A DNA stretch of 64,000 nt from positions 329,258 to 393,257 of the forward strand of contig NZ_SWBO01000002.1 of the NCBI RefSeq assembly GCF_005116475.1. The letters run 5' to 3'. This stretch comes from Pedobacter cryotolerans. GTDB taxonomy: Bacteria > Bacteroidota > Bacteroidia > Sphingobacteriales > Sphingobacteriaceae. Position 1 is the first letter of the stretch, and every line of letters begins with the position of its first letter. The position numbers and the translations under genes were made by a program. The notes below the pieces were generated by a model. It had not been told where the DNA came from and ran no database searches. It was given only the letters and a program-made list of their open reading frames with translations. This document shows, piece after piece, positions 8,869-16,480 of this stretch.

Positions 8869-9540
8869 TTAGATTTGATAGCTAACTTCAGGTCTATTTT
8901 TCATATCAGCAATCATCTGGGTCTGATCTGCTGCAGCAAAAATTGCATTACCAGCAACAAATGCAGTAGCTCCTGCGGTAATTAAGGCATCTATATTTGA
9001 GATACTAACGCCTCCATCTACTTCTATAATTAAATCTGGATGAATTTCATTTGCCATGTTTCTTAGCTCAGTAATTTTATTAAATGATTGTTCGATAAAC
9101 TGCTGACCACCAAAGCCTGGATTTACAGACATGATTAAAACCATATCTAAATCTGCCAAAATATCTTTTAACAAAATTACTGGTGTATGAGGATTGAGCG
9201 CCACACTTGCTTTGCAGCCATGAGATTTGATTAACTGAATTGTTCTGTGTAAATGCGTACAAGCCTCGTAGTGAACAGTAATTATTGCAGCACCATTTTT
9301 TGCAAATTCTTCTATATATTGATCTGGATTTACAATCATTAAATGAACATCTAATGGTTTTTTAGCGTATTTATTTACTGCTTTCATTACTGGAAAACCG
9401 AAAGAGATATTAGGTACAAAAACACCATCCATTACATCAATATGAAACCAATCAGCTTCACTGTTATTGATCATTTCGATATCGCGTTGCAGATTAGCAA
9501 AATCAGCAGAAAGTATGGATGGAGCTATAATGTGTTTCAT
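8869..9540 (-). CDS. rpe: Ribulose-phosphate 3-epimerase
   Basis: 223 aa TIM-barrel enzyme interconverting ribulose-5-P and xylulose-5-P in the pentose phosphate pathway. The protein opens IIAPSILSADFANLQRDIEM and contains the metal-binding set HIDVMDGVFVPNISFG, PLDVHLMI, the VNPGFGGQQFI phosphate loop, IEVDGGVSISN and FVAGNAIF. Length is standard. It is on the minus strand, far from the other pentose phosphate genes of the window (gnd, zwf, pgl at 33.8-37.6 kb). A perfect 26-bp inverted repeat lies just upstream of its start. Confidence 0.96.
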   Translation of the reverse strand: MKHIIAPSILSADFANLQRDIEMINNSEADWFHIDVMDGVFVPNISFGFPVMKAVNKYAKKPLDVHLMIVNPDQYIEEFAKNGAAIITVHYEACTHLHRTIQLIKSHGCKASVALNPHTPVILLKDILADLDMVLIMSVNPGFGGQQFIEQSFNKITELRNMANEIHPDLIIEVDGGVSISNIDALITAGATAFVAGNAIFAAADQTQMIADMKNRPEVSYQI

Positions 9541-9555
9541 TTTTATTTAGTTTAT

Positions 9556-9627
9556 CGTCATTGCGAGGCACGAAGCAATCTTAAAGCGAGAGTAATTTAG
9601 CAGATTGCTTCGTGCCTCGCAATGACG
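9556..9627. repeat. Perfect 26-bp inverted repeat upstream of rpe
   Basis: The arm at 9556-9581 (starting CGTCATTGCGAGGCACGAAG) is the exact reverse complement of 9602-9627, with a 20-nt loop. It is the best-preserved member of the GTCAT/ATGAC intergenic repeat family. It sits between the 59-aa gene and rpe, both minus strand, 16 nt from the rpe start, so any hairpin would lie in the rpe leader if they share a transcript. Confidence 0.9.
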
Positions 9628-9636
9628 CGTTTGTTA

Positions 9637-9816
9637 TTAATCCATTTTTTTATGGATAACCTTTGCAGATTTCAACATGATATTCATTTTCATCAGCCTT
9701 GCCATTGTATAAAACCTTTCTATGTAGGAGCTGGATAAAGCTTTACGCATTAAATCATCTTCAGCTTTTTTATAATCAGCTATTGGTTCTTCAACTATGT
9801 TAGTTTTGCTTTTCAT
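9637..9816 (-). CDS. 59-aa small protein, unknown function
   Basis: ATG at 9816, TAA at 9637. The protein starts MKSKTNIVEEPIADYKKAED, continues with a DLMRKALSSSYIERF segment and ends MKMNIMLKSAKVIHKKMD. The pattern 'D..RKALSLS..ERF..M.RLMK...ML..AKI.HKK' recalls short Bacteroidota proteins that I have seen near nucleotidyltransferase-type pairs. No such partner is adjacent here, so any toxin-antitoxin reading would be an orphan. It is mainly helical and charged, with no membrane segment. It is a real-looking frame in a repeat-rich gap, with codon use like nearby genes. Confidence 0.65.
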   Translation of the reverse strand: MKSKTNIVEEPIADYKKAEDDLMRKALSSSYIERFYTMARLMKMNIMLKSAKVIHKKMD

Positions 9817-9925
9817 ATCAATACATGCAAGTTACAAAAGAAGTGGGGAACTTTGTAGTGGCAGGCTTAAAATATTGGTACTGCCTTACTTTTATAAACT
9901 GGATTGCAGCGGCATCCTTTTTGGC

Positions 9926-9969
9926 TGTCATCCTGAGCGCCTGCCTGCCGTGGCTGGTAGTTGAAGGAT
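9926..9969. repeat. Dispersed repeat, copy 2 of the 25-nt identical core
   Basis: This is the reverse orientation of the element at 3063-3105. The 25-nt core matches exactly on the opposite strand, while the ends differ slightly (TGTCATCCTGAGCG here against TGTCAGTCTGAGCG there). Confidence 0.8.
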
Positions 9970-10050
9970 AGCCACAAAAGATACAGCGAGCCAGACTGCC
10001 TATGCTACAAAGTGATGGACTTGCTTTTCAAAAAATCATAACAGTAAATC

Positions 10051-10122
10051 GAGATTCTTCGCTGCGCTCTGAATGACAAATCTCAGAAACAAAAAATTGT
10101 CATTCCGAGGAACGAGGAATCT
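10051..10122. repeat. Dispersed imperfect inverted repeat
   Basis: The arms GAGATTCTTCGCTGCGCTCT (from 10051) plus GAATGACA, and TGTCATTCCGAGGAACGAGG (from 10098) plus AATCT, form an imperfect hairpin of the GTCAT/ATGAC family around an A-rich centre. Confidence 0.7.
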
Positions 10123-10164
10123 ATTAACCTGAGCTCGATTATTATTTATTGTCTTTAAACACCT

Positions 10165-10251
10165 CGGTCTACGACCACCCCTCTGAAAGAGGGGAATGGA
10201 GTGCGCAATTCCCCTCCTTTGGAGGGGTGCCCAAAGGGAGGGGTGGTTGAA
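10165..10251. repeat. G/C-rich palindromic intergenic element
   Basis: Nested inverted repeats: CCACCCCTC (10175 on) with GAGGGGTGG (10238 on), and CCTCTGAAAGAGG and CCCTCCTTTGGAGGGG as local hairpins. It differs from the GTCAT family in sequence and GC content and looks like a separate mobile or structural intergenic element. Confidence 0.7.
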
Positions 10252-10349
10252 ACAAAAATAAATTACTTAAACGGCACAACAATGTATACTAATAATCGAA
10301 CTGAGGTTATTAAGTCTAATCCTTCGACTACGCTCAGGATGACAAATCT

Positions 10350-10384
10350 CAAAAACAAAAACCCTTCCAGTAAAACTGAAAGGG
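10350..10384 (-). terminator. Rho-independent terminator of pnp
   Basis: On the minus strand the stem CCCTTTCAGT/ACTGGAAGGG (10384-10375 and 10371-10362), with a 3-nt loop, is followed at once by TTTTTGTTTTTG. It lies about 80 nt after the pnp stop codon. Confidence 0.85.
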
Positions 10385-10463
10385 CTGATTTCGGTGGGTG
10401 GAGACACCCAACCGATAGAACTTATAAACTTCCTACTTTCCAACTTCCGGACTTTCGGACTTT

Positions 10464-12599
10464 TTATACTTGTGGAGTTGCAGGTTTCTCAGGGCGTGGC
10501 AACAAAACTTTACGAGAAAGCTTCATTTTACCTTGTTTATCTACATCTAACAATTTAACTTCTATTTTATCGCCTTCTTTAAGCACACCATCCATAGTTT
10601 CTAAACGCTCCCAAGAAATCTCAGAGATGTGCAATAAACCATCTTTACCTGGCATAATTTCTACGAATGCACCAAATGGCATGATAGATTTTACTTTACC
10701 TTGGTAAGTTGCGCCAATTTCTGGTTTAGCAGCAATCGCACTAATACGTGCTACCGCAGCATCAATAGCAGCTTTATTATCAGCAAAAATCTCAACAATA
10801 CCTTTGTTACCAACTTCTTCAATAGAGATTGAAGCGCCAGTTTCACGTTGCATTTCTTGAATAATTTTACCGCCTGGACCTATTACCGCACCAATAAATT
10901 CTTTATCAATAGTTAATGAAACAATACGTGGAGCATGTGGTTTCATATCTGCATTAGGCTCAGCGATGGTTTTCTTCATCTCTCCTAAAATATGTAAACG
11001 ACCTTCTTTAGCTTGCAATAAAGCTTTAGTTAATACTTCGTAAGATAAACCATTGATTTTCAAATCCATCTGACAAGCAACAATACCTTTTTCGGTACCA
11101 GTTACTTTAAAATCCATATCGCCTAAATGATCTTCATCACCTAAAATATCAGAAAGGATAGCATATTTACCAGTTTTCTCATCAGTAATTAAACCCATTG
11201 CAATACCAGAAACTGGTGCTTTGATTTTAATACCAGCATCCATTAGTGCTAAAGTTGCAGCACAAACAGTTGCCATTGATGATGAACCATTAGATTCTAA
11301 AATATCAGAAACGATACGGATTGTATATGGATTATCTGCTCCTTCTGGTAACACTTTCTTTAACGAACGTTGTGCTAAAGCACCATGTCCTATTTCTCTT
11401 CTACCAGCTCCTCTGTTTGGTCTAACCTCACCAGTACTAAAACCAGGGAAATTATAGTGTAATAAGAATTTGTTGTAACCATTAACAAAAGCACCATCAA
11501 TCATTTGCTCATCATCTTTGCTACCTAAAGTAACCGATGTTAAAGATTGCGTTTCGCCACGTGTAAACACTGCCGAACCATGTGCTGCTGGTAAATAACC
11601 TACTTCACTCCAAATTGGGCGAATTTCTGTTGTTTTACGACCATCTAAGCGAATACCTTCATCTAATAAAAGATTTCTAATTGCATCGTACTGCACATCA
11701 TGATAATAATGTTTAGCCATTGCTTTAGTTAAATCTTCCGTTTCTTCTGGCATTGCTGCAAAGAAATCGTTAATTATAGCAGTAAAACCAACTTTACGCT
11801 CGTCTTTATTAGAACCAGATTTAGCTACAGCATAAACTTTATCGTAAGTTGCAGCATAAACTTGTTGTTTTAAAATTTCGCTATGGTCTTCGTGGTTATA
11901 TTCACGTTTTACAGTTTTGCCAGTAGCTTCGGTTAATTCTAATTGAACGGCACATTGAACTTTAATTGCAGCATGTGCAAATTTCAACGCTTCAACCATT
12001 TCATCTTCCTGAATTTCATCACACTCACCTTCAACCATACCGATATCGTTAGCCGAACCAGCAACCATAAATTCTAAAGTTGCACGCTCTAATTCGCTAG
12101 CTTTTGGATTGATTACCAATTTACCATCAATTTTAGCTACACGTACTTCAGATATTGGGCCGTTAAAAGGGATATCAGACACTGATAAAGCTGCAGATGC
12201 CGCTAAACCAGCTAAACAATCTGGCATAATATCTTTATCTGCCGAGATCAATGAAATCATTACTTGTGTATCAGAGTGATAATCTGAAGGGAACATAGGG
12301 CGTAAAGCTCTATCAACCAAACGAGAAATTAACACTTCATAGTCAGATAGTCTTGCCTCACGACGCAAAAACCCTCCTGGAATACGACCAGTAGCCGCAT
12401 ATTTTTCTTGATAATCTACCGATAAAGGTAAAAAATCTGTACCTGGTTTGGCACCAACGGTAGATACTACAGTTGCTAACAACATGGTATCGCCCATTTT
12501 AACTACAACAGCACCATCAGCTTGTTTAGCCAATTTACCTGTTTCAATTTCTACAATTCTTCCATCGCCCAAATCGAACGATTTTTTTATTACATTCAT
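10464..12599 (-). CDS. pnp: Polyribonucleotide nucleotidyltransferase (PNPase)
   Basis: 711 aa phosphorolytic 3'-5' exoribonuclease of mRNA turnover, forming a trimer. Order of domains: first RNase PH core (about 1-230, with the [20 protein letters not shown] segment), an alpha-helical linker, second RNase PH core (about 310-545, [34 protein letters not shown] and the catalytic-region [12 protein letters not shown] VSGIAMGL), KH domain near 555-610 ([16 protein letters not shown]) and S1 domain near 625-695 ([20 protein letters not shown]). Length is typical. It follows rpsO on the same strand, the classic rpsO-pnp arrangement, with a terminator-like hairpin between them. Confidence 0.98.
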   Translation of the reverse strand: MNVIKKSFDLGDGRIVEIETGKLAKQADGAVVVKMGDTMLLATVVSTVGAKPGTDFLPLSVDYQEKYAATGRIPGGFLRREARLSDYEVLISRLVDRALRPMFPSDYHSDTQVMISLISADKDIMPDCLAGLAASAALSVSDIPFNGPISEVRVAKIDGKLVINPKASELERATLEFMVAGSANDIGMVEGECDEIQEDEMVEALKFAHAAIKVQCAVQLELTEATGKTVKREYNHEDHSEILKQQVYAATYDKVYAVAKSGSNKDERKVGFTAIINDFFAAMPEETEDLTKAMAKHYYHDVQYDAIRNLLLDEGIRLDGRKTTEIRPIWSEVGYLPAAHGSAVFTRGETQSLTSVTLGSKDDEQMIDGAFVNGYNKFLLHYNFPGFSTGEVRPNRGAGRREIGHGALAQRSLKKVLPEGADNPYTIRIVSDILESNGSSSMATVCAATLALMDAGIKIKAPVSGIAMGLITDEKTGKYAILSDILGDEDHLGDMDFKVTGTEKGIVACQMDLKINGLSYEVLTKALLQAKEGRLHILGEMKKTIAEPNADMKPHAPRIVSLTIDKEFIGAVIGPGGKIIQEMQRETGASISIEEVGNKGIVEIFADNKAAIDAAVARISAIAAKPEIGATYQGKVKSIMPFGAFVEIMPGKDGLLHISEISWERLETMDGVLKEGDKIEVKLLDVDKQGKMKLSRKVLLPRPEKPATPQV

Positions 12600-12673
12600 A
12601 TTTAATTGTTGTGATCTGCTTTTCCTCTTTCGAACAGATCGAGTTTATATATATTTTCTTCGAGTATTAAACT

Positions 12674-12708
12674 AAAAAAGCCATCTGCTTTTAAGGCTGA
12701 TGGCTTTT
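12674..12708 (-). terminator. Hairpin between rpsO and pnp
   Basis: Minus-strand stem AAAAGCCATC/GATGGCTTTTT with a loop rich in A/G, followed by TTTTTTAG. It lies just after the rpsO stop and ahead of pnp, so it can end rpsO messages or reduce read-through into pnp. Confidence 0.8.
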
Positions 12709-12716
12709 AATAAGCA

Positions 12717-13001
12717 TTACAATGATTTAATGATATCTCTTAGCGATAAAGCTTTGATAATAGCACGATAACGAGTAATATCTTTTTTGTATAGGTAAGC
12801 CAAAATACCACGGCGTTTACCTACCAATTTTTGAAGTGACAACTGCGTAGAGAAATCTTTACGATTTTTCTTTAAGTGTTCTGTTAAGTGCGCAATACGG
12901 TATGTAAATAACGCTACTTGACCTTCTGCAGAACCAGTGTTGGTTTCTACTTCGCCGTGTGTTTTAAAAATTTCGGCTTTCTTTTCTGTACTTAAATACA
13001 T
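12717..13001 (-). CDS. rpsO: 30S ribosomal protein S15
   Basis: 94 aa primary 16S rRNA-binding protein. Family features visible: the start MYLSTEKKAEIFKTHGEVET, a GSAEGQVALFTYRIAHLTEHLK block, then KDFSTQLSLQKLVGKRRGIL, AYLYKKDITRYRAII and a C-terminal SLRDI. Length is close to the usual 89 aa. A consensus Bacteroidota promoter sits 44-73 nt upstream. Followed by pnp on the same strand. Confidence 0.98.
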   Translation of the reverse strand: MYLSTEKKAEIFKTHGEVETNTGSAEGQVALFTYRIAHLTEHLKKNRKDFSTQLSLQKLVGKRRGILAYLYKKDITRYRAIIKALSLRDIIKSL

Positions 13002-13363
13002 TCTTGAATAATATTAAAGTGATATTTATTAATTAATTGTGGCGCAAAGATAAGGTATTTTAGTTTAAAAACAAGAGTTTAGAAATATGCTTTTTAATTA
13101 TTAACATTAAGAAATTAAGGTAATTAAGCCGCTGGCAATCGCAACAAACCACAACTCAATCCTTCTCAATACCTTAATGTTTAATTAGAAAACAATGCCA
13201 GTACTACTTGACAATTGCAGCCCCACCCTCGCTTCTGCCGTGAAGGCGGCATCTCGCTAAGTCGGGTTTATTTAACAAAGGAAGTGGTTCTTTTGTTGGT
13301 TGAATATTAATTGCTGATTTAAGGTTTTTATGATGTGATTCTTTAAAAGAATTGTATTACATT
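13002..13363. other. Gap upstream of rpsO: promoter and repeat fragments
   Basis: The right-hand part nearest rpsO carries its promoter (13045-13074). The rest has A/T-rich text with a loose inverted pair (AACATTAAG near 13100, CCTTAATGTT near 13172) and fragments of dispersed repeats (GCCGTGAAGGCGGC, 13237-13255). I see no gene. Confidence 0.6.
13045..13074 (-). promoter_or_regulatory. Consensus Bacteroidota promoter of rpsO
   Basis: On the minus strand TTG (13074-13072), a 19-nt spacer, then TATCTTTG (13052-13045). This matches the published Bacteroidota sigma factor consensus TTG-N19-TAnnTTTG exactly. Transcription would start around 13040, leaving a leader of about 40 nt. Confidence 0.85.
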
Positions 13364-15634
13364 TTACTTAAAGCCCATTAATCCAGAGCTAAATTCTACT
13401 GGTAGCCATACCCTTAAATTTGCAACCTCTCTTTTTGCCTCATTTGAAATTGGCAACTTCCATACATCGAAAAATGAACTTAGATTAGTTTTTGTAGCTT
13501 TAGAGATGTTTATAAACCAAAAGTCTATCTTTTCTTGTTGTGATTTAGGATAATTTGATAAAGGTAAATTCCTATAAACTTTATTTACCTCCTTAATTGG
13601 CTTCCAACCAAAGTTTTCAATTAATTGAATATACATACATAATGCAGTAAATGGATCGTCTTTCCATTTTTCAAAAGTTGGTTTGTTATTCAGGTACTTT
13701 TTAATACGTTTAAAAACAACTTCTCTACTTGAGATATTATCTGCACTATAAATTCCCTTTTTCAACACCTGATCATACACATACATCGAAAATAAGTTCA
13801 CTGTTACTTCGCCCAGACCATCAAAATCAATTCCCCAAAACTGATGTCGGTGTCCAAGTTCATGAAAATGCCCCCAAGAACCTTTAGTCAGTAAAATATT
13901 TTCATTCAACATCCAATCACAGCTTTCTTCAGGCACAACAATGCGATCTTGATCAGTAAACATAAATCCAAAGGCAACCTGATCATCTACAATGATTCGT
14001 TCTTTGTATTTTCTTTCTCTTGATACTATTGCTAAATCTGCATCTGCATCTAATACTTTATCCCAAAACTGCATTAATTGTTGTGGATGATCTAATTTTA
14101 GAATTCGATTTGATGGAATAATCAAACTGACCTTCTCACTACTCAGTTCTGCCCATGGCGCTTTATGACCTTTAATTTGAGCCTTCCACTCATCTTCTGT
14201 AGTTTCGCCTAGTTTAAAATAAGGAGACTTAACAGCCCCACTTACCGTTAGTTTAATAAATTTTAAAGCTGATGTATCAGCAACTTTAATTGACAATAAA
14301 CCACCATAAGGAGAAAAAATTACTTTTTCAGTTGTATTCAGTTCAAATTCACGAGTTAAATCAAAACCTAATCTAGTCAATTCATCCTTATGCATTAAAT
14401 CATTGTTGTGCACACCAATCTGAGCCTTTAAACGTTGTCCAATCAATTCATCAGCAATCGTAATTTTAACTTTTTCACCAGCGGGAACGTAAAATCCAGT
14501 ACTTTGCGGCCTGTAAAAAACACTTTTCGGCTCCCATAATCCTTGAATACCTATTTTCACTGGAATAGTTATTTCCTCAGTTATTCGCTTTACATCTTTA
14601 TCTACTTCACCAGGAAAAACGTGATAACCAGGTGCTTTTACAAATGTATCCGTTCCTAATTTCAACTGATTAAATTTTCCCTCTAAAATATAAGCAAGCT
14701 TTTCTTTACCTGTTGCAATACTAATCGGGTGTAATTTTGATGGATATCTTATTGAATCAGATAAATTAAACATGGTTCTGATTTCTTTTAAAATTGGTGA
14801 ATTGAGCATATTTGCCTTAAAAATCAAATCAATTGTAGTGTTAACCGCATACAGTTTTTCTTCATAAGAAATATCCGTAATCGCTGTGTCACTTAAATAA
14901 GGAAATAGCGTGTTTGGATGAAGGTAATACGGAAAGTTGGAGAGTATGAGGTTATTGTTTTCTTTAGTTTGTTTGATTAATATATTTGCATTGAAAATGC
15001 CCGCTTTCATTAAAAGTTGATTGATTTTTAATTCATGAGCACCAGATTTAACTTTTAGTATTTCATTATATGGAGATCCGAAAACTAATGTTCCTCCAGA
15101 ACGAATAAAATTTTCTAACTTTTCACGTTCCAATTTATCTTCCAAATCCTGATCTAAAAAGATGATTTTCGTTCTTTTACCAATTTTAAATTTCTTGATT
15201 TGACGGATTTTATAAGCATTAAAAAAGGCCTCAATCCCAGGTTTTTCAGCTCCAATCAGACCTATTTCTAGTTTATCTTTGTCATCACCCTTACTCCATT
15301 CCACCACATTTTTTATAAGTATTCCAACTTGATGATTACCCAACATTGGTAGTGAAAAATAAGCTGGTGAACCGAAAACGATAATTTTTCCTTTACCCAA
15401 TCTGGAGGTTGTTATTGCATTTAGCTTAATACCAAAACCTTCAACATTAATCGCTGCAATGATTGTTGGATCATTATTACCTATATAAAAACCCGAAACC
15501 ATTGAACCATTTGTTGGAAATGGAATTTGAGTTACACCATTTAATAAAATTGAACGATCAGTTTGTTGCGCTTTAATAAGATGAGTAAATCCACATAAAA
15601 GAAATAAATAAATTATACAAAACCGTTTATACAT
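13364..15634 (-). CDS. M60-family metallopeptidase with TCAF-like architecture (secreted)
   Basis: 756 aa. A signal peptide (IIYLFLLCGFTHLIKA-Q) precedes a glutamine-amidotransferase-like N-terminal region (about 25-230), with SILLNGVTQIPFPTNGSMVSG and GKIIVFGSPAYFSLP. This recalls animal TCAF/enhancin-type M60 proteins. A middle beta-rich region (about 330-480) includes STGFYVPAGEKVKITI, the usual lead-in of the M60 domain. The zincin motif is H591-E-L-G-H595 with a third ligand Glu near 609 (GLGEVTVN). M60 (enhancin) peptidases cut mucin-like or O-glycosylated proteins. No SusCD pair is adjacent. The family call is strong, while the substrate is inference. Confidence 0.88.
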   Translation of the reverse strand: MYKRFCIIYLFLLCGFTHLIKAQQTDRSILLNGVTQIPFPTNGSMVSGFYIGNNDPTIIAAINVEGFGIKLNAITTSRLGKGKIIVFGSPAYFSLPMLGNHQVGILIKNVVEWSKGDDKDKLEIGLIGAEKPGIEAFFNAYKIRQIKKFKIGKRTKIIFLDQDLEDKLEREKLENFIRSGGTLVFGSPYNEILKVKSGAHELKINQLLMKAGIFNANILIKQTKENNNLILSNFPYYLHPNTLFPYLSDTAITDISYEEKLYAVNTTIDLIFKANMLNSPILKEIRTMFNLSDSIRYPSKLHPISIATGKEKLAYILEGKFNQLKLGTDTFVKAPGYHVFPGEVDKDVKRITEEITIPVKIGIQGLWEPKSVFYRPQSTGFYVPAGEKVKITIADELIGQRLKAQIGVHNNDLMHKDELTRLGFDLTREFELNTTEKVIFSPYGGLLSIKVADTSALKFIKLTVSGAVKSPYFKLGETTEDEWKAQIKGHKAPWAELSSEKVSLIIPSNRILKLDHPQQLMQFWDKVLDADADLAIVSRERKYKERIIVDDQVAFGFMFTDQDRIVVPEESCDWMLNENILLTKGSWGHFHELGHRHQFWGIDFDGLGEVTVNLFSMYVYDQVLKKGIYSADNISSREVVFKRIKKYLNNKPTFEKWKDDPFTALCMYIQLIENFGWKPIKEVNKVYRNLPLSNYPKSQQEKIDFWFINISKATKTNLSSFFDVWKLPISNEAKREVANLRVWLPVEFSSGLMGFK

Positions 15635-15757
15635 AAAATGAATGATTTGAAGGATGATTAAATATAGATCAAATCAAAACGATTAATATTTATTTAACAG
15701 AAATTAACTTATGACTAGATTCAATCACAAATTCCCCAATTATCGTAATTTCGCATT

Positions 15758-16177
15758 ATGATTAAAAACCAATACAGCATTTTCGAAACCGAGTTAAATG
15801 TTCGCCCTGATGATATAGACATGTTTAACCATGTACACAATAGCAAATACCTTGATTATGTATTGGCAGCCAGGTACGAGCAAATGGAGAAATTTTATGG
15901 CATGAGCTGGGAAAAATTTTCAGAACAAGGTTATGGTTGGGTAGTTGCAAAAGTGACCATCAACTTTAAACGTCCCTTAACTATGGGCGATAAAATGTTG
16001 GTTAGAACAGGTATTTTAGAGATGAACGAAAAAGGCAGCAATGTACAATTCGAAATAATCAATAAAACAACAGGCAAAGTATCTTCAGATGGCATTTTTG
16101 ATTACGTGATGATCGATTTAGCAACTCAACGCTCTTGTAAAGTAAATGAAGAGATGATTAAGGCTTATAGTATTTAA
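15758..16177 (+). CDS. Acyl-CoA thioesterase, hotdog fold (4HBT)
   Basis: 139 aa. Signature of the YbgC/4-hydroxybenzoyl-CoA thioesterase type: VRPDDIDMFNHVHNSKYLDYVLAARYEQM, with the catalytic Asp region 'D-x-D-x-x-x-H-V-H-N', then VAKVTINFKRPLTMGDKMLVRT. It is one of three hotdog thioesterase genes in the window (others at 21210-21620 and 47314-47799), none next to fatty-acid genes. It is monocistronic, divergent from the M60 peptidase gene. Substrate unknown. Confidence 0.88.
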   Translation: MIKNQYSIFETELNVRPDDIDMFNHVHNSKYLDYVLAARYEQMEKFYGMSWEKFSEQGYGWVVAKVTINFKRPLTMGDKMLVRTGILEMNEKGSNVQFEIINKTTGKVSSDGIFDYVMIDLATQRSCKVNEEMIKAYSI

Positions 16178-16344
16178 AGTGATTAAACTGATTTTAGGAG
16201 ATTTCACAGATTTCATTTCATGTCATCCTGAGCTTGTCGAAGGATCTCCTAAGCCGAATAAACATTCAAATTATTTTCTAAATCTAATTGACAATAATTA
16301 AGAAAATGTTAACTCCCTAAAATATTGATAATCAATATTATTTT

Positions 16345-16373
16345 TTGCTCCTTAATTTTATTTTCTATTTTTG
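16345..16373 (+). promoter_or_regulatory. Promoter of the MATE transporter gene
   Basis: TTG (16345-16347), 18-nt spacer, TATTTTTG (16366-16373), matching TTG-N18/19-TAnnTTTG. It predicts transcription from about 16380 and a leader of roughly 100 nt before the coding start. Confidence 0.75.
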
Positions 16374-16379
16374 TCTTAT

Positions 16380-16480
16380 TAAAATCTAATGAACCATGAT
16401 AGCTTCGAGGGCAAAATTTGGCTGTTAAAAGCTAAATCCACATTCTTTTTATCAAATAACGGATGCTTTTCTAGCATCAA
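16380..16480 (+). promoter_or_regulatory. Possible structured leader of the MATE gene
   Basis: Between the promoter and the start codon lie the complementary segments AGCTT (in GATAGCTTCGAGGG) and AAGCT (in TGTTAAAAGCTAAATCC), an inner GCAAAATTTGGC, and a terminal hairpin GATGC-TTTTCTA-GCATC directly before the start codon, where it could mask ribosome entry. It fits none of the riboswitch classes I can recall (ykkC/guanidine, preQ1, SAM). Treated as a candidate only. Confidence 0.35.

Larger units (their letters stand above)
9541..10463. other. Repeat-rich 0.9-kb gap containing one small gene and the pnp terminator
   Basis: The gap holds a 26-bp perfect inverted repeat (9556-9627), a 59-aa minus-strand gene (9637-9816), a copy of the CCAGCCACGG-core repeat (9926-9969), an inverted repeat (10051-10122), a C/G-rich palindromic element (10165-10251), a half-repeat (10321-10344) and the terminator of pnp (10350-10384). 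The remainder shows no gene. Confidence 0.65.
16178..16480. other. Gap upstream of the MATE gene: repeat, promoter and leader
   Basis: It contains a half-copy of the TGTCATCCTGAGC repeat (16221-16249), a consensus promoter (16345-16373) and a ~100-nt leader (16380-16480) with possible pairing. No coding sequence is evident. Confidence 0.6.

Noticed and set aside
10201..10707. A 168-codon plus-strand frame overlapping the pnp terminator region
   Set aside because: It runs through three repeat elements and the 3' end of pnp on the other strand; it has no family features.
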